Shown here: positions 36,804 through 46,346 of the stretch, piece after piece
Layout of the letters: each line of letters opens with the position of its first letter
Position numbering within the stretch: the stretch's first letter is position 1
Origin: G032773895 sp965248935
Lineage (GTDB): Bacteria; Pseudomonadota; Gammaproteobacteria; Pseudomonadales; Cellvibrionaceae
DNA length: 64,000 nucleotides
Assembly: GCA_965248935.1 (NCBI GenBank)
Contig: OZ252214.1
Span: forward strand, 3,658,001-3,722,000
Direction: 5' to 3'
Made by a program: the position numbers and the translations under genes
The notes under the pieces: generated by a model
What the model saw: only the letters and a program-made list of their open reading frames with translations
What the model was told of the DNA's origin: nothing
Database searches by the model: none

Positions 36804-38729
36804 TTATAAGCCGCCTTGTGGAACACAGTAAGCCGCCGATTCCTCGACCCAGGTATTTTGTTCAACAAAGGTTGCATCAAATTCGATATTATCGTCCGTT
36901 GTATTTTCTGTGGCGACAATATCAAATACGTGCCAGCATTCTGTTGTATCTTCTGAAGCCGGTGTGTATACGATTTCTTCTTCTCGATAGTAATGGCTCA
37001 CTTCTGTTGGGGAGGTGAATGTTGAACCTGTGCCCCCATACAAGTGTACATAAAAGCTATAGGTTCCTGCTTCCGCAAGCCGTGTAATGGTGGTGATTTC
37101 TGGGCCAAAGCTGGTGGTATCATCAACGTCTAAGAAAATTCCTTTACCATTGACCGTTGTTGTCTTATCAATATAGTAAATTAAGAACTGGCCCCCACTG
37201 CCATTTGGGCCGGTTAAGTGGGAATCCAAATCACTTGGGTTTTCTCCCCAGGAGAGAGTTATTGCTATTGATTCTGGGTCTGCAAATATACAATTATCGA
37301 GTTCGATGGCCTCAGTTCCCGTTACTACTTTAACGGTATTACTGGTGTATTCACCTCGCCCATATACGATCACTTCCTGCCCCCCAGCTTTTGCATAAAG
37401 AGTGAAATGACCTCCTGAATCCGGGTAGCTTGAGGTGGTTCCCAAATAAGAAATACCTTCAGCAATCATTAATATATTGGTTATTGGTCGGTTGAATGAG
37501 TCCCTGACACAGCCTGTGATACTGACATGCTCGTAAATTTCTGCTGGTGCCCAAGCCCCAAGGGAGTCAATAGAAATGTCATAGCTATTGCCCGATAAGC
37601 TGAAACTTGCCGATTCAGAGGCTTCCCAGTATGTTGTTTCGGGGTTGAAGTTAAACGATGAGGGCAAGGCCGGTAGCGTGTTTCCTTCAGCAGTAACGGC
37701 AGGAGAGCTAACGGTTATTTGGCTTCCGCTGGCTATTTGTAGCGGCTGTCCATCTGCATCCACAGCCTCAATGGCAAACCCCCCAAAATATTCAAAATAA
37801 CTTGGGCTGCTCGAACCCTCTTGTCTTGTGCTTGAATTACCTGGGAATTCGCCACTTGAGCTGGAGGGGTCTATAACAGAGAAATACAGGGTCACATTGC
37901 CTGTTGGTGATGCTCCTGCCGGGTTAGTAAAGCTGTCAGCAGGAATGCTCACTGTTGCACCATCAATAGTCAGGTTGTTCTCGGTACTGGGGTTAATACT
38001 TTGGTTGGAGTGGTAAGCGGTGAATTGGTGACGGCTATCAATATTGTCGCCATTAGAGTTGAGTTGTATGGGTATGGTATTACTCAGATAACCCGGTGCA
38101 TCAAACCTTAGGATAACCTCGGTTTCGTTTCCGGTGACCATGTAGTCTTCAAGAACATAGAGGCCATCTGACCCGGTTGTTGTCAGTTCATAGCGTTGGC
38201 TTGTTTCACCACTTTCAATAATGAGCGTTGCTGTTCCAGTGTTTATTACGCTATCCGAATCTTCATATACTTGGGCAATAAAGTTAATATCAATAATGTA
38301 TTCGCATAAAATGGTGAGAGAAGCGGCTAAGTCTGTGGTGTGACTGTCATTATTGGTAAATGCACATACCTGGTTATCGGGTATGGTTGTTATGACCGCT
38401 TGAATTGAACCATCATTGGCTAAGTCAGAGACTAAAAAGGTACTATTGCTCAAAAATGTCCTGCTTTGTTCACCTAAAGTAACTGCCATGACTCCATCTA
38501 GATTATTGGAAGTGATAGAAACATTAATGGTATTTCCGCCGCTGCTGGAGCTTCCACTCCCTGAACTGCTGCTTGAAGAGCTGCTAGAACCACTTCCTGA
38601 GTCGTCAAGTGCGCTTCCAGAGCCTCCACCACAGCTACTTAAGGCAGTGATTGTCCAGGTAAATAGTAGCGCAACGAATATTCGATAGTTAGATAGGTAG
38701 TTAGATAGGGCCATTTTCTGTAAATCCAT
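36804..38729 (-). CDS. polyserine-linker lipoprotein with beta-domains
   Basis: 641 residues. A signal region with a lipobox-like TALSSC near residue 33, then a Gly/Ser linker of about 35 residues rich in Ser. Next come beta-sandwich segments, a carboxypeptidase-regulatory-like fold (ITGCVRDSFNRPITNIL) and a domain with LSWGENPSDLDSHLTGP typical of DUF2135/YfaP. Such linkers are a hallmark of secreted Cellvibrio and Saccharophagus proteins. Probably an adhesive or binding surface lipoprotein; substrate unknown. The N-terminal coding region carries a perfect 12-bp tandem repeat. Confidence 0.75.
   Translation of the reverse strand: MDLQKMALSNYLSNYRIFVALLFTWTITALSSCGGGSGSALDDSGSGSSSSSSSSSGSGSSSSGGNTINVSITSNNLDGVMAVTLGEQSRTFLSNSTFLVSDLANDGSIQAVITTIPDNQVCAFTNNDSHTTDLAASLTILCEYIIDINFIAQVYEDSDSVINTGTATLIIESGETSQRYELTTTGSDGLYVLEDYMVTGNETEVILRFDAPGYLSNTIPIQLNSNGDNIDSRHQFTAYHSNQSINPSTENNLTIDGATVSIPADSFTNPAGASPTGNVTLYFSVIDPSSSSGEFPGNSSTRQEGSSSPSYFEYFGGFAIEAVDADGQPLQIASGSQITVSSPAVTAEGNTLPALPSSFNFNPETTYWEASESASFSLSGNSYDISIDSLGAWAPAEIYEHVSITGCVRDSFNRPITNILMIAEGISYLGTTSSYPDSGGHFTLYAKAGGQEVIVYGRGEYTSNTVKVVTGTEAIELDNCIFADPESIAITLSWGENPSDLDSHLTGPNGSGGQFLIYYIDKTTTVNGKGIFLDVDDTTSFGPEITTITRLAEAGTYSFYVHLYGGTGSTFTSPTEVSHYYREEEIVYTPASEDTTECWHVFDIVATENTTDDNIEFDATFVEQNTWVEESAAYCVPQGGL
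38686..38709. repeat. 12-bp perfect tandem duplication
   Basis: Two adjacent copies of TAGTTAGATAGG in the first codons of the polyserine lipoprotein gene, coding the repeated LSNY. Confidence 0.95.
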
Positions 38730-39364
38730 AACAAAATGAGTTTGACGCGGGCGAAGGTTATCAACTTTAGTGTAGGTGCTGATAAGCTTTAGGCAATAAA
38801 AGCTTTAAAAACGAAAGGTTAAATCACATAGTTAATAACGTTTCTTTGACGTTTTTGAATGCAAATTTAGAAACTCAAGGTTTAAGCGAGATGGGTGTGC
38901 TGTGTTAGTGAAGCAAATTAAAGTCCTATTTATGGCTCAATTAAGAGTTTTTTCTCTTGGCTGTATGGCAATTTAACCTGAATAAGAGGGGTGATTTCTA
39001 GTGGAAAGAACCCTTTGGGTCATCTTGTTTTGGTTTTAAGTATTTGAAAAATATGTATATTTTTACTTTTTTTGGGCTTTTGTCAATGTGCGAGTAATGT
39101 TTTCCTAGGCTGTTGATAGGTGGGCTTAGCTGTCAGTGCAAGCGATGGACATTTATGGGGTGGACGTTTATTCTTCGTACACGTTTGAGAAACACCCGCC
39201 AATGCGGCCATTAGAGCCAAATATTAATAGTGTCTATTGGGTGGTTCCGTGAGTTCAAGCGTAATTCGGGGGGATAGTGTTTGTGGGTTCTGTAAGACAG
39301 GGTCTTCCCTTCTGTTGTGAATCACCTAATAAAAACTAAACAACTAATTTGAAGTAGATGAACT
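38730..39364. other. long intergenic stretch, no gene seen
   Basis: About 635 bp between divergent genes. AT-rich, without a supported ORF, terminator, repeat or known RNA. Its length would allow complex regulation of the downstream transporter or a missed small RNA. Confidence 0.4.
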
Positions 39365-40657
39365 ATGTCTGAAGATATTGGTAAGAAAAGACACCCCGCG
39401 TTTTGGGTGCCTACTTTGTATACATCTGAGGGTTTACCCTTTGTTATTGTGAATGTGGTGACTGTGCTTATGTATAAGAGCATGGGCTTATCCGATGCAA
39501 AAATTACATTTTTTACCGGTATTATTGCTATCCCCTGGTTGCTCAAGCCACTGTGGGGGCCAATTTTGGAAATGTTCCGTACTAAAAAAGACTTTGTCAT
39601 CTTTACCCAGATGTTTGGTGGCGTTGTGTTTGGAATGCTGGCTATGACACTTCCAATGGAAAACTTCTTTCAATGGTCTTTGGCGTTTTTAGGCATTATT
39701 GCCATTAACTTTGCGATTCATGATACGGCGGCAGACGGGGTTTACATTAACGTTCTTAATTCAAAAGAGCAGGCTCAATATGTTGGTTGGCAGGGTGCAT
39801 TTTACAATGTAGGTAAGTTTTTGTCCCAAGGGGCATTTGTAATACTTGCGGGGTATCTTGAAAAAACAGTGGGTGTAACCGAGGCATGGATGATTGTTAT
39901 GGGCGCCTTTGGCCTTATACTCTTTCTTTTAGGGGTTTACCATATCAAAATGTTGCCCTCCGGTGGAAAAGCCGGTGAGGTTAAGACTATTAATGAGGCT
40001 GTTACTACATTTGTTGATGTTGTAGAAACATTCTTCCAGAAAAAATACATATTGTGGGGCATAGCCTTCCTGGTGTTGTATCGTTTTGCGGAAGGCCAGG
40101 CCATCAAGATTGTGCCGTTGTTTATGAAAGCGGATGTTGAGTCTGGAGGCTTGGGGCTTTCAACTTTAGAAGTGGGTGTTGTATATGGTATTTTCCCAAT
40201 AATCGCATTTATTTTGGGGTCATTGTTGGCGGGGTATTTTACTGCCAGTAGAGGGTTGAAAAAAACACTGTTAATACTCTGCGCAGGGTTTAATATTCCT
40301 TTTGCTGTGTATGTAGTCTTGGCTATGCTTCAGCCAGAAAGCCGTGTAGTTATTACTGTTCTAATGACTTTTGAGTATCTTGGCTATGGCTTTGGTTTTA
40401 TTGGTCTGACTCTATTTATGATGCAGCAGATTGCTCCAGGCAAATACAAAATGGCTCACTATGCGTTTGCAACCTCGCTTATGCAGCTTGGGATGCTTAT
40501 CCCAAGTTCTATCAGTGGTCTACTGAGCGATTGGATGGGCTATCAAAATTTCTTTATATGGGTCATGGTTGCAACCATACCTTCATTCCTTATTACTTGG
40601 TTAGTGCCGTTTAGAGATACCAGTGAGGATGAGGCATTAGCTAAGACAGAAGAGTAG
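39365..40657 (+). CDS. AmpG-like major facilitator superfamily transporter
   Basis: 430 residues with 12 predicted helices. The N-terminus FWVPTLYTSEGLPFVIVNVV and the following GIIAIPWLLKPLWGPILEM match the peptide-acetyl-CoA transporter/AmpG branch of the MFS, which in this bacterial group also includes sugar permeases. No peptidoglycan recycling gene is nearby, so muropeptide transport is only one possibility. Ends in a strong terminator after a 17-bp tandem duplication that contains the stop codon. Confidence 0.82.
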   Translation: MSEDIGKKRHPAFWVPTLYTSEGLPFVIVNVVTVLMYKSMGLSDAKITFFTGIIAIPWLLKPLWGPILEMFRTKKDFVIFTQMFGGVVFGMLAMTLPMENFFQWSLAFLGIIAINFAIHDTAADGVYINVLNSKEQAQYVGWQGAFYNVGKFLSQGAFVILAGYLEKTVGVTEAWMIVMGAFGLILFLLGVYHIKMLPSGGKAGEVKTINEAVTTFVDVVETFFQKKYILWGIAFLVLYRFAEGQAIKIVPLFMKADVESGGLGLSTLEVGVVYGIFPIIAFILGSLLAGYFTASRGLKKTLLILCAGFNIPFAVYVVLAMLQPESRVVITVLMTFEYLGYGFGFIGLTLFMMQQIAPGKYKMAHYAFATSLMQLGMLIPSSISGLLSDWMGYQNFFIWVMVATIPSFLITWLVPFRDTSEDEALAKTEE

Positions 40658-40684
40658 GGGTTGACAAAGAGTAGGGGTTGATAA
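40651..40684. repeat. 17-bp tandem duplication spanning the transporter stop
   Basis: Two adjacent copies of AGAGTAGGGGTTGACAA (second with one change), followed by a third partial copy. The stop codon lies inside the first unit. Confidence 0.92.
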
Positions 40685-40712
40685 AAGAGGTTGACCTATT
40701 TCTTAAAAGCAG

Positions 40713-40740
40713 AGCAGCTCAGTAGAGCTGCTTTTTTTTT
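40713..40740 (+). terminator. rho-independent terminator of the MFS gene
   Basis: AGCAGCTC and GAGCTGCT pair around an AGTA loop and are followed by nine T. Confidence 0.95.
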
Positions 40741-40799
40741 ATTCTTAATTCTTTGTGCATTTATATAAACTGCGGGTTTCTGGGTTAAAGAGAAAGTTT

Positions 40800-41660
40800 A
40801 TGTTGAGCGTTTTTGCACAATTAGAGCAACAAAGAAGACGTATTATTGTGCGGTTATTGATTTGTTTATGGGGGCTGACGGTTCTTGGTTGCTCATCGAT
40901 AGAGAGTAAAGTTGACCGTCAAGCCAAAGAGTTTGGGTTTTCAAAGCTAGTCAAAACTGGTACTGAGTTTGATCATGTGCTGTATGTAAATAAGGAGATA
41001 GCCACCAGTCCGATTGTGCATATTTATATTGAAGGCGACGGTGTGCCTTTTATTAATCATCACTATATTTCTTCTGACCCGACTCCTGCCAAGCCGCTGA
41101 TGTTGCGACTTATGTCGTTGGATACTATGCCCTCGCTCTATGTTGGCAGGCCGTGTTATTTTGGTTTGTCCAGGGAGCCTGGGTGTACCAATCAATTTTG
41201 GACGTTACATCGATATTCTGAGCCCGTTGTTGCGTCTATGGCGTCAGTTATTCATTCAATGATAAGCTCGAATCAAAAGCTTCATTTGATCGGCCATAGT
41301 GGTGGGGGAGCCCTAGCTGTTTTATTGGCAGAAAGGCTGGGGAATGATGCTCAAGGGAATGTTGTTCAAGTAACGACCATTGCCGGGAATCTTAATACTT
41401 ATCTCTGGTCTAACCGGCATGGGTATACACCATTGTACGGGTCACTTAACCCCTCTGATAGAAAACCCTTGCCACAGCATATTAAGCAGGTGCATATTGC
41501 CGGTGGCAGGGATGATAATATAGAAGCGGATATCATTCGGCATTACGTGGATTCTCAAATAAGTGCCGAGTTTTGGTTATATGAAGAGCAAAAACACGCT
41601 TGCTGTTGGGAAAATATTTGGCAGGATATTTTAGCGCGGCTAAATGAGCGTTGGGATTGA
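40800..41660 (+). CDS. alpha/beta-hydrolase lipoprotein
   Basis: 286 residues from the second in-frame ATG, chosen because it places a lipoprotein signal (IIVRLLICLWGLTVLGCSS) close to the N-terminus. The hydrolase core has LIGHSGGGALAVLLAE with the GxSxG nucleophile, an Asp in AGGRDDNIE and a His in EQKHACCWEN, a complete triad. Predicted to be a membrane-anchored periplasmic esterase or lipase of unknown substrate. It follows the MFS terminator and precedes the kinase gene by about 160 bp. Confidence 0.78.
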   Translation: MLSVFAQLEQQRRRIIVRLLICLWGLTVLGCSSIESKVDRQAKEFGFSKLVKTGTEFDHVLYVNKEIATSPIVHIYIEGDGVPFINHHYISSDPTPAKPLMLRLMSLDTMPSLYVGRPCYFGLSREPGCTNQFWTLHRYSEPVVASMASVIHSMISSNQKLHLIGHSGGGALAVLLAERLGNDAQGNVVQVTTIAGNLNTYLWSNRHGYTPLYGSLNPSDRKPLPQHIKQVHIAGGRDDNIEADIIRHYVDSQISAEFWLYEEQKHACCWENIWQDILARLNERWD

Positions 41661-41734
41661 AAAATTTATTGGAATTGTGCCGCTAGTCATAGAGGAGTCT
41701 TAGTCTCTCTCATACAATGTTTTCACGTACAATG

Positions 41735-41755
41735 TTGTTAGGGCCTGTAGGCCCT
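41735..41755. promoter_or_regulatory. palindrome upstream of the kinase-caspase pair
   Basis: TAGGGCC, four-base loop, GGCCCTA: a seven-pair hairpin or operator-like palindrome about 70 bp before the kinase start, followed by AGTACTAGTTAG. There is no U tract, so it is either an operator or a weak terminator of the hydrolase gene. Confidence 0.4.
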
Positions 41756-41819
41756 AGTACTAGTTAGATGGTGCGGTGCAGGCATAGATACAAAAAGGGT
41801 AGTGATTAAAGAGGAGTAT

Positions 41820-43493
41820 ATGGCAGATAACGATGGACATACCAAGGTTCGAACCCCGTCCTTAGATCAGGATGCCACTCGGTTACAGCCTACCAAAGCT
41901 ACTAAGCCGTCCAATGGGGCGAGTGATAAAACCCAAGTTAATGAAGAAACCCAAGCTAATAGAACCCAAGCTAATGAAACCCAAGTTAAAACCGCTATTC
42001 CAAATGGCGATGCTACGCGAGTACAGCCTAAAGCATCCGCGCCAAAATTAAAAAAAGCCAAATCGCTCCACAGTCAAACCACCCTTCAAAAGAATGAAGC
42101 CGATACCCCCACAGTCATTAACGATGAAGAAACGAGAGTGGTTGCGGATTCTGTTACCGATTCGGTCTCAACGGGTGGCGCAACGGGTGGTGCAACCCTT
42201 GGGGATACCCTAAACAATCGCTTCTACCTAGAAAGCTTACTGGGTTCGGGTGGAATGGGCGATGTCTATGCTGCGCAAGATCGTCGTCGAGTGGAAATGA
42301 AAGATGACGATACCCACGTTGCCTTAAAACTTTTGAAAGAAGAGTTTAGGACTCATTCAAAGTTTATGATTGCGTTGCAGCGTGAGTCTAAAAAGGTTCA
42401 ACTGTTATCGCACCCCAATATCGTCACTGTCTATGACTTTGATCGGGATGGCGATGCGGCTTATATCAGTATGGAGTACCTAAAAGGTAGCTCTTTAGAT
42501 CGGCTGGTTTTTCCTCGTACACTATCGACGCAAGAAGCTCTGTATATTATTGAGCGTATGGCAAGAGGTTTGGCTTATGCGCACCAAGAGGGCTATGTTC
42601 ATGCGGATTTCAAACCTGCCAATGTTTTTTATACGGATGATCAACAAGTCAAAGTTTTGGATTTTGGTATTGCTCAGGCGGTAATTAAAGATAAAGAGGG
42701 GTACAGGAACGCTTCCCAAGTGGATAAAAATGACCCCACTATGTACGCTCTTACCCCTAATTATGCCAGCCTAGAAATGTTAAAAGGGGAACAACCTCTC
42801 CCAGGTGATGATATTTATTCATTGTGCTGCGTGGCCTATGAACTATTAACGGGGAAGCACCCCTATACCGATGAGGACGGGAACAAGATAACGGCTGCTG
42901 AAGCACAGGCTTTGGACCTCTCTCCCGGCAGTATTGATGGGCTCCCGAGAACTTATGCACGAGCACTTAGAAAAGGCTTGTCGTTCAAGCGTGAAGACAG
43001 GTTTGAAAACGCGGGTGCATTCCTCGATGCAACGAAACCCAAAATCACCAAAATTCAGATCGTCGCACTTGCTTTTATCAGCTTGGTTAGTGTGCTAAGT
43101 TATTTTGGGGTGGATACTTGGCAGGCGAAGAAAGTTCCTAGTTTAAATAGCTTAGACAGTTCGTTAGCCAATTCTGTCTCGATGATTCAGGAAGGAGATG
43201 CGATGTTTACTGAAGAGGATATAGACCTAGCGCATCGCTTATATTCTCAGGCGTGGGATGCGGCAAATGATAATAAAGAAACATCCACTAAATTAGATAA
43301 GTTAAAACGAATAATTGACCACAGAATGAATCGAATTGCAGATGATTTGATCAATGAGTTAAAAAACCCGGAAACCGATGCTTTTCGATTTAGTCAAATT
43401 CAAATTGCCTTAGAATTTATTCAAAATGATGAATTGGGGACCCACGACAAAAAAATTGAAAAAGTACTCAAGAGCCCTAAGTCTCACCAATAA
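41820..43493 (+). CDS. serine/threonine protein kinase, variant HAD catalytic loop
   Basis: 557 residues from the ATG behind an AGAGGAG ribosome-binding site. The first 110 residues are low-complexity and Thr/Gln-rich with repeated TQV, TQAN and TRV units, possible phosphothreonine sites. Kinase domain about 130-400: GSGGMGDVYAA, VALKLL, GYVHADFKPANVFY and VLDFGIAQ. The usual HRD is HAD and the APE motif reads SLE, but the Asp, Asn and DFG needed for catalysis remain. One membrane helix (IQIVALAFISLVSVLSYFGV) leads to a short helical tail. It precedes a Sel1-caspase gene by 36 bp and is probably co-transcribed with it. Confidence 0.88.
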   Translation: MADNDGHTKVRTPSLDQDATRLQPTKATKPSNGASDKTQVNEETQANRTQANETQVKTAIPNGDATRVQPKASAPKLKKAKSLHSQTTLQKNEADTPTVINDEETRVVADSVTDSVSTGGATGGATLGDTLNNRFYLESLLGSGGMGDVYAAQDRRRVEMKDDDTHVALKLLKEEFRTHSKFMIALQRESKKVQLLSHPNIVTVYDFDRDGDAAYISMEYLKGSSLDRLVFPRTLSTQEALYIIERMARGLAYAHQEGYVHADFKPANVFYTDDQQVKVLDFGIAQAVIKDKEGYRNASQVDKNDPTMYALTPNYASLEMLKGEQPLPGDDIYSLCCVAYELLTGKHPYTDEDGNKITAAEAQALDLSPGSIDGLPRTYARALRKGLSFKREDRFENAGAFLDATKPKITKIQIVALAFISLVSVLSYFGVDTWQAKKVPSLNSLDSSLANSVSMIQEGDAMFTEEDIDLAHRLYSQAWDAANDNKETSTKLDKLKRIIDHRMNRIADDLINELKNPETDAFRFSQIQIALEFIQNDELGTHDKKIEKVLKSPKSHQ

Positions 43494-43529
43494 TCAAATA
43501 ATTAACCAAGGACAGTATCGAGTTTAGAT

Positions 43530-45197
43530 ATGAAATATACAATTTTAAAATATATAACCCTAAAGCGCCCTATCTTAAGCCACAGTTTCTTTTTCGTATT
43601 GTTTTTTTTAATGGCACTTGCAGGTTCAGATGCATTTGCTAAATCAAAGAAAAAAGAAGTTAAGTCTGCGGAAGACCTTTATATTGTGGACTGCTTGCTG
43701 CCGGCAAAAGTGAGAAAGCTTGGTAAAATGACGTATCTTGGTCCAAAGCGTCCAATAAAAACCACCGCAGTGGATTGCTCTATTCGCGGGGGTGATTACG
43801 TAGCCTATGACCGAGCCGATTATCGCACTGCACTCAATGTGTGGTTAGAGCAAGCTAAGGACGGTGACGCTGAAGCACAGAATTATGTCGGTGAGATATT
43901 TGAAAAAGGGCTGGGCACTACACCAGATTACCAAGCCGCTGCACAATGGTATCAAAAGGCTGTTGATCAGGGTTTTGAAAGAGCAATGGTAAACTTGGGT
44001 TATTTATATGAAAAAGGTTTGGGGGTTGAAAAAAATGTTGCGGTAGCTTTGAATTTTTACCGTAAAGGGTCTGGGTTAGAAAACGATACATTGGTATTTG
44101 ATTCACAGGCGAAAGAGGAATTGGCGAAGGCTCAACTGGCGTTAAATAAAAAAATGAGTGACGCTAAAATTCAAGCCAAATTTCTTAAAAAACAAATTCA
44201 AGAACTTGAAGAGAGCGTGCAGGTTGCTCAACCCAGTAATTCCGAATCTACACAGCAAGAATTAGAGGAGGCGAAGCTTGAAATTGCCACGTTAAAAGAA
44301 CTTTATTCGAGAACGGAAACGGAAAAGTCTTCTTTATCGGAGCAATTGTCTGGGTTAAGTCTTGCCTATCGGAATGTGAGAGAGTCACCATTACTCTCTC
44401 CAGAGACAATACAAACGGTTGATGAGCGAATTCTGAAAGATATGAATTTTGGTCGTTATTTTGCCGTTATTATTGGCAACCAGGATTATCTCTATCTAGA
44501 TGATCTTCGTTCTCCACTGAGAGATGCCAACCGTCTTAAAAAAATCTTAGAAGATAAATACGGTTTTACCACACTTGTTTTACCCAATGCAGATGAAAAG
44601 ATTATTCTCAATACGCTGAATGACCTTAACAAGCAATTGAGCAAAAATGATAATTTACTTATTTACTACGCTGGCCATGGCAATATTTCTGAAAGTCAGG
44701 AAAGTAGCCGCGAGCGGGGATATTGGCTGCCGATTGATGCTAGGAGTGACAACATCACTCACTGGATTAATAACGCAGTGATAAGTGATCACCTTGATCG
44801 ATTAAAGGCTCGCTCGGTACTGGTTGTTGCTGATTCGTGTTTTGCGGGCCAACTGGGTGCGGAAGGAAGTTCGTTTTTGTTTGGTAGCGGCGCGAAGCTA
44901 AGTAAAAAATCGCTACATTCAGGCTTGTCACATAGGTCGAGAATTGTTATTTCGTCCGGTGGGGTGAAACCTGTTCTGGATGGAACGACAAGTGACCACT
45001 CAGTATTTACGGAATCGCTTCTTGATGTGCTTGAGTCAAATGATCAAATATTAAGAGATAGCATGGTGTTTTCTCACCTAGCGGTAAATGTTAAGGAACG
45101 TAATAATATTATTGGCGCTGATTCTTCTCCCGAAATGAAACCTATTCGCTCTGCGGGGCATGAGGGTGGGGTATTTTACTTTGTTCCTGGTAAGTAA
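43530..45197 (+). CDS. secreted Sel1-repeat caspase-like protease
   Basis: 555 residues. Signal peptide or anchor ending near residue 37 (SDAFA), Sel1-type repeats at about 100-185 (AEAQNYVGEIFEKGLGT; AMVNLGYLYEKGLGV), a coiled coil at about 195-285, then a peptidase C14 caspase domain from about 305. The dyad is His 383 in IYYAGHGN and Cys 437 in VADSCFAG. Bacterial metacaspase-like enzymes of this type (orthocaspases) cut after basic residues. The paired membrane kinase suggests regulation by phosphorylation or a shared signalling role, which is inference. The gene end is natural; a group II intron remnant begins directly after its stop. Confidence 0.88.
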   Translation: MKYTILKYITLKRPILSHSFFFVLFFLMALAGSDAFAKSKKKEVKSAEDLYIVDCLLPAKVRKLGKMTYLGPKRPIKTTAVDCSIRGGDYVAYDRADYRTALNVWLEQAKDGDAEAQNYVGEIFEKGLGTTPDYQAAAQWYQKAVDQGFERAMVNLGYLYEKGLGVEKNVAVALNFYRKGSGLENDTLVFDSQAKEELAKAQLALNKKMSDAKIQAKFLKKQIQELEESVQVAQPSNSESTQQELEEAKLEIATLKELYSRTETEKSSLSEQLSGLSLAYRNVRESPLLSPETIQTVDERILKDMNFGRYFAVIIGNQDYLYLDDLRSPLRDANRLKKILEDKYGFTTLVLPNADEKIILNTLNDLNKQLSKNDNLLIYYAGHGNISESQESSRERGYWLPIDARSDNITHWINNAVISDHLDRLKARSVLVVADSCFAGQLGAEGSSFLFGSGAKLSKKSLHSGLSHRSRIVISSGGVKPVLDGTTSDHSVFTESLLDVLESNDQILRDSMVFSHLAVNVKERNNIIGADSSPEMKPIRSAGHEGGVFYFVPGK

Positions 45198-46325
45198 AGC
45201 TTGGCGCATCTTGCAGGGTGAAAGTCCCTGTCGGGCAAGACCTAACCAGTCACCCGTATCGAGTCTTGCGCGCTATGCGGAGATTAAGGATCGCGAATAC
45301 TTTCCTGTTACAGGATTTTTTTTCTGTAGCGATTAGTCGAACAACCAGAGTGAAGCGTAGACAGAGAATTATATAGGCCATAGGGAGTGCGGTACTCCTG
45401 AAGAGTTGTTATCGCTCCGAAAAAGCGAATTCTAGTTGACGAGGCTTGTAACGCCGTCGAAGTCCAAGCAAAGTAATCGTCAAGGCAAGATTGTGGAGAG
45501 CTAGCGGAGTTATCAAACCGTGGCATGTATAAAGAGATGCAACAGGAACTTGTGACGACTGCAGGACGCAGGAGGTAGAGCGACGCAGGAAGCCAAAGCC
45601 GAGATCCAAAGACGCTCTCAAAGGAACTGTGTAGGGAAGCTAAGCAAAACACGAAGCAAACGAAGGCGCTTTGGAAGTCGGATCAGCTCATAGTAGTCTG
45701 AGAGCGGGAAAGCCGTTCACATGGCAAAGGAGCTGCCATCGAGGTTAAAGCAATTCAACCTGGATGTAGCGCCAGAAAAGACCTCGTTGAAACGCTTCAG
45801 CCGATTTCACCCAAGCCAAATTCGACATGTGGAATTTCTAGGGTTTATGTTCTATTGGGATATAGACTTCAAGGGCGAACCTCGCCTGCGAAGGAAAACA
45901 TCCCGCAAGAAACACAAAACGACCTTTAAAATGTTTTATGATTGGATAAAAGAAAATCGTCACAAGCGACTAGATCATTTTATGCCGATGTTAAAACGTA
46001 AAATGGACGGCCTTCGAAACTACTTTGCTTTGCCAGATAACAGCTTGAGTATAATGCGAATAAATGATCATCATGCATACGCTTTACAAGTGGTTAAACA
46101 GGCGAAGTCAGCGGAGAAGTTTTAACTGGCATGGGCTGAAAGAAATGTTAAGATATTTTCAGATTGAACCAATGAGGGTACGAAAACGAAGTATATCTGT
46201 AGATTGGTATTGAGGGTCTGTGTTTTACACGGGCAATGATATTATTGAAGAGCCGGATGCGGTAATTCCGCACGTCCGGATCTGTATGGAGGCGTCTGGG
46301 TAACTGGGCGTTCTCATGACTACCA
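45198..46325 (+). mobile_element. ORF-deleted group II intron
   Basis: A 5' region (GGGTGAAAGTCCCTGTCGGG and following structured sequence to about 45720) matches the domain I-III RNA of bacterial group II introns as I remember them. A 34-nt domain V at 46250-46283 has the AGC triad and paired arms GCCGGATGCGG/CCGCACGTCCGG, and a domain VI-like stem follows, ending near ACTACC. The intron-encoded protein is reduced to 134 residues. RNA parts look complete, so splicing might persist with help from a maturase elsewhere, but self-mobility is lost. Both boundaries are approximate. Confidence 0.8.
45721..46125 (+). pseudogene. internally deleted group II intron reverse transcriptase/maturase
   Basis: 134 residues. 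The start MAKELPS is at the usual place for this intron type, behind the conserved AGCCGTTCAC context, but it runs in frame straight into the end of the reverse transcriptase (FNLDVAPEKTSLKRF, then HVEFLGFMFYWD) and the maturase domain X (RRKTSRKKHKTTF to MDGLRNYF). The palm with the YADD catalytic site is absent. Intact relatives have about 400-450 residues, so roughly 300 codons are missing, cleanly and in frame. Confidence 0.8.
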
Positions 46326-46346
46326 GTCAAGCCAAGGAGAAACTAC

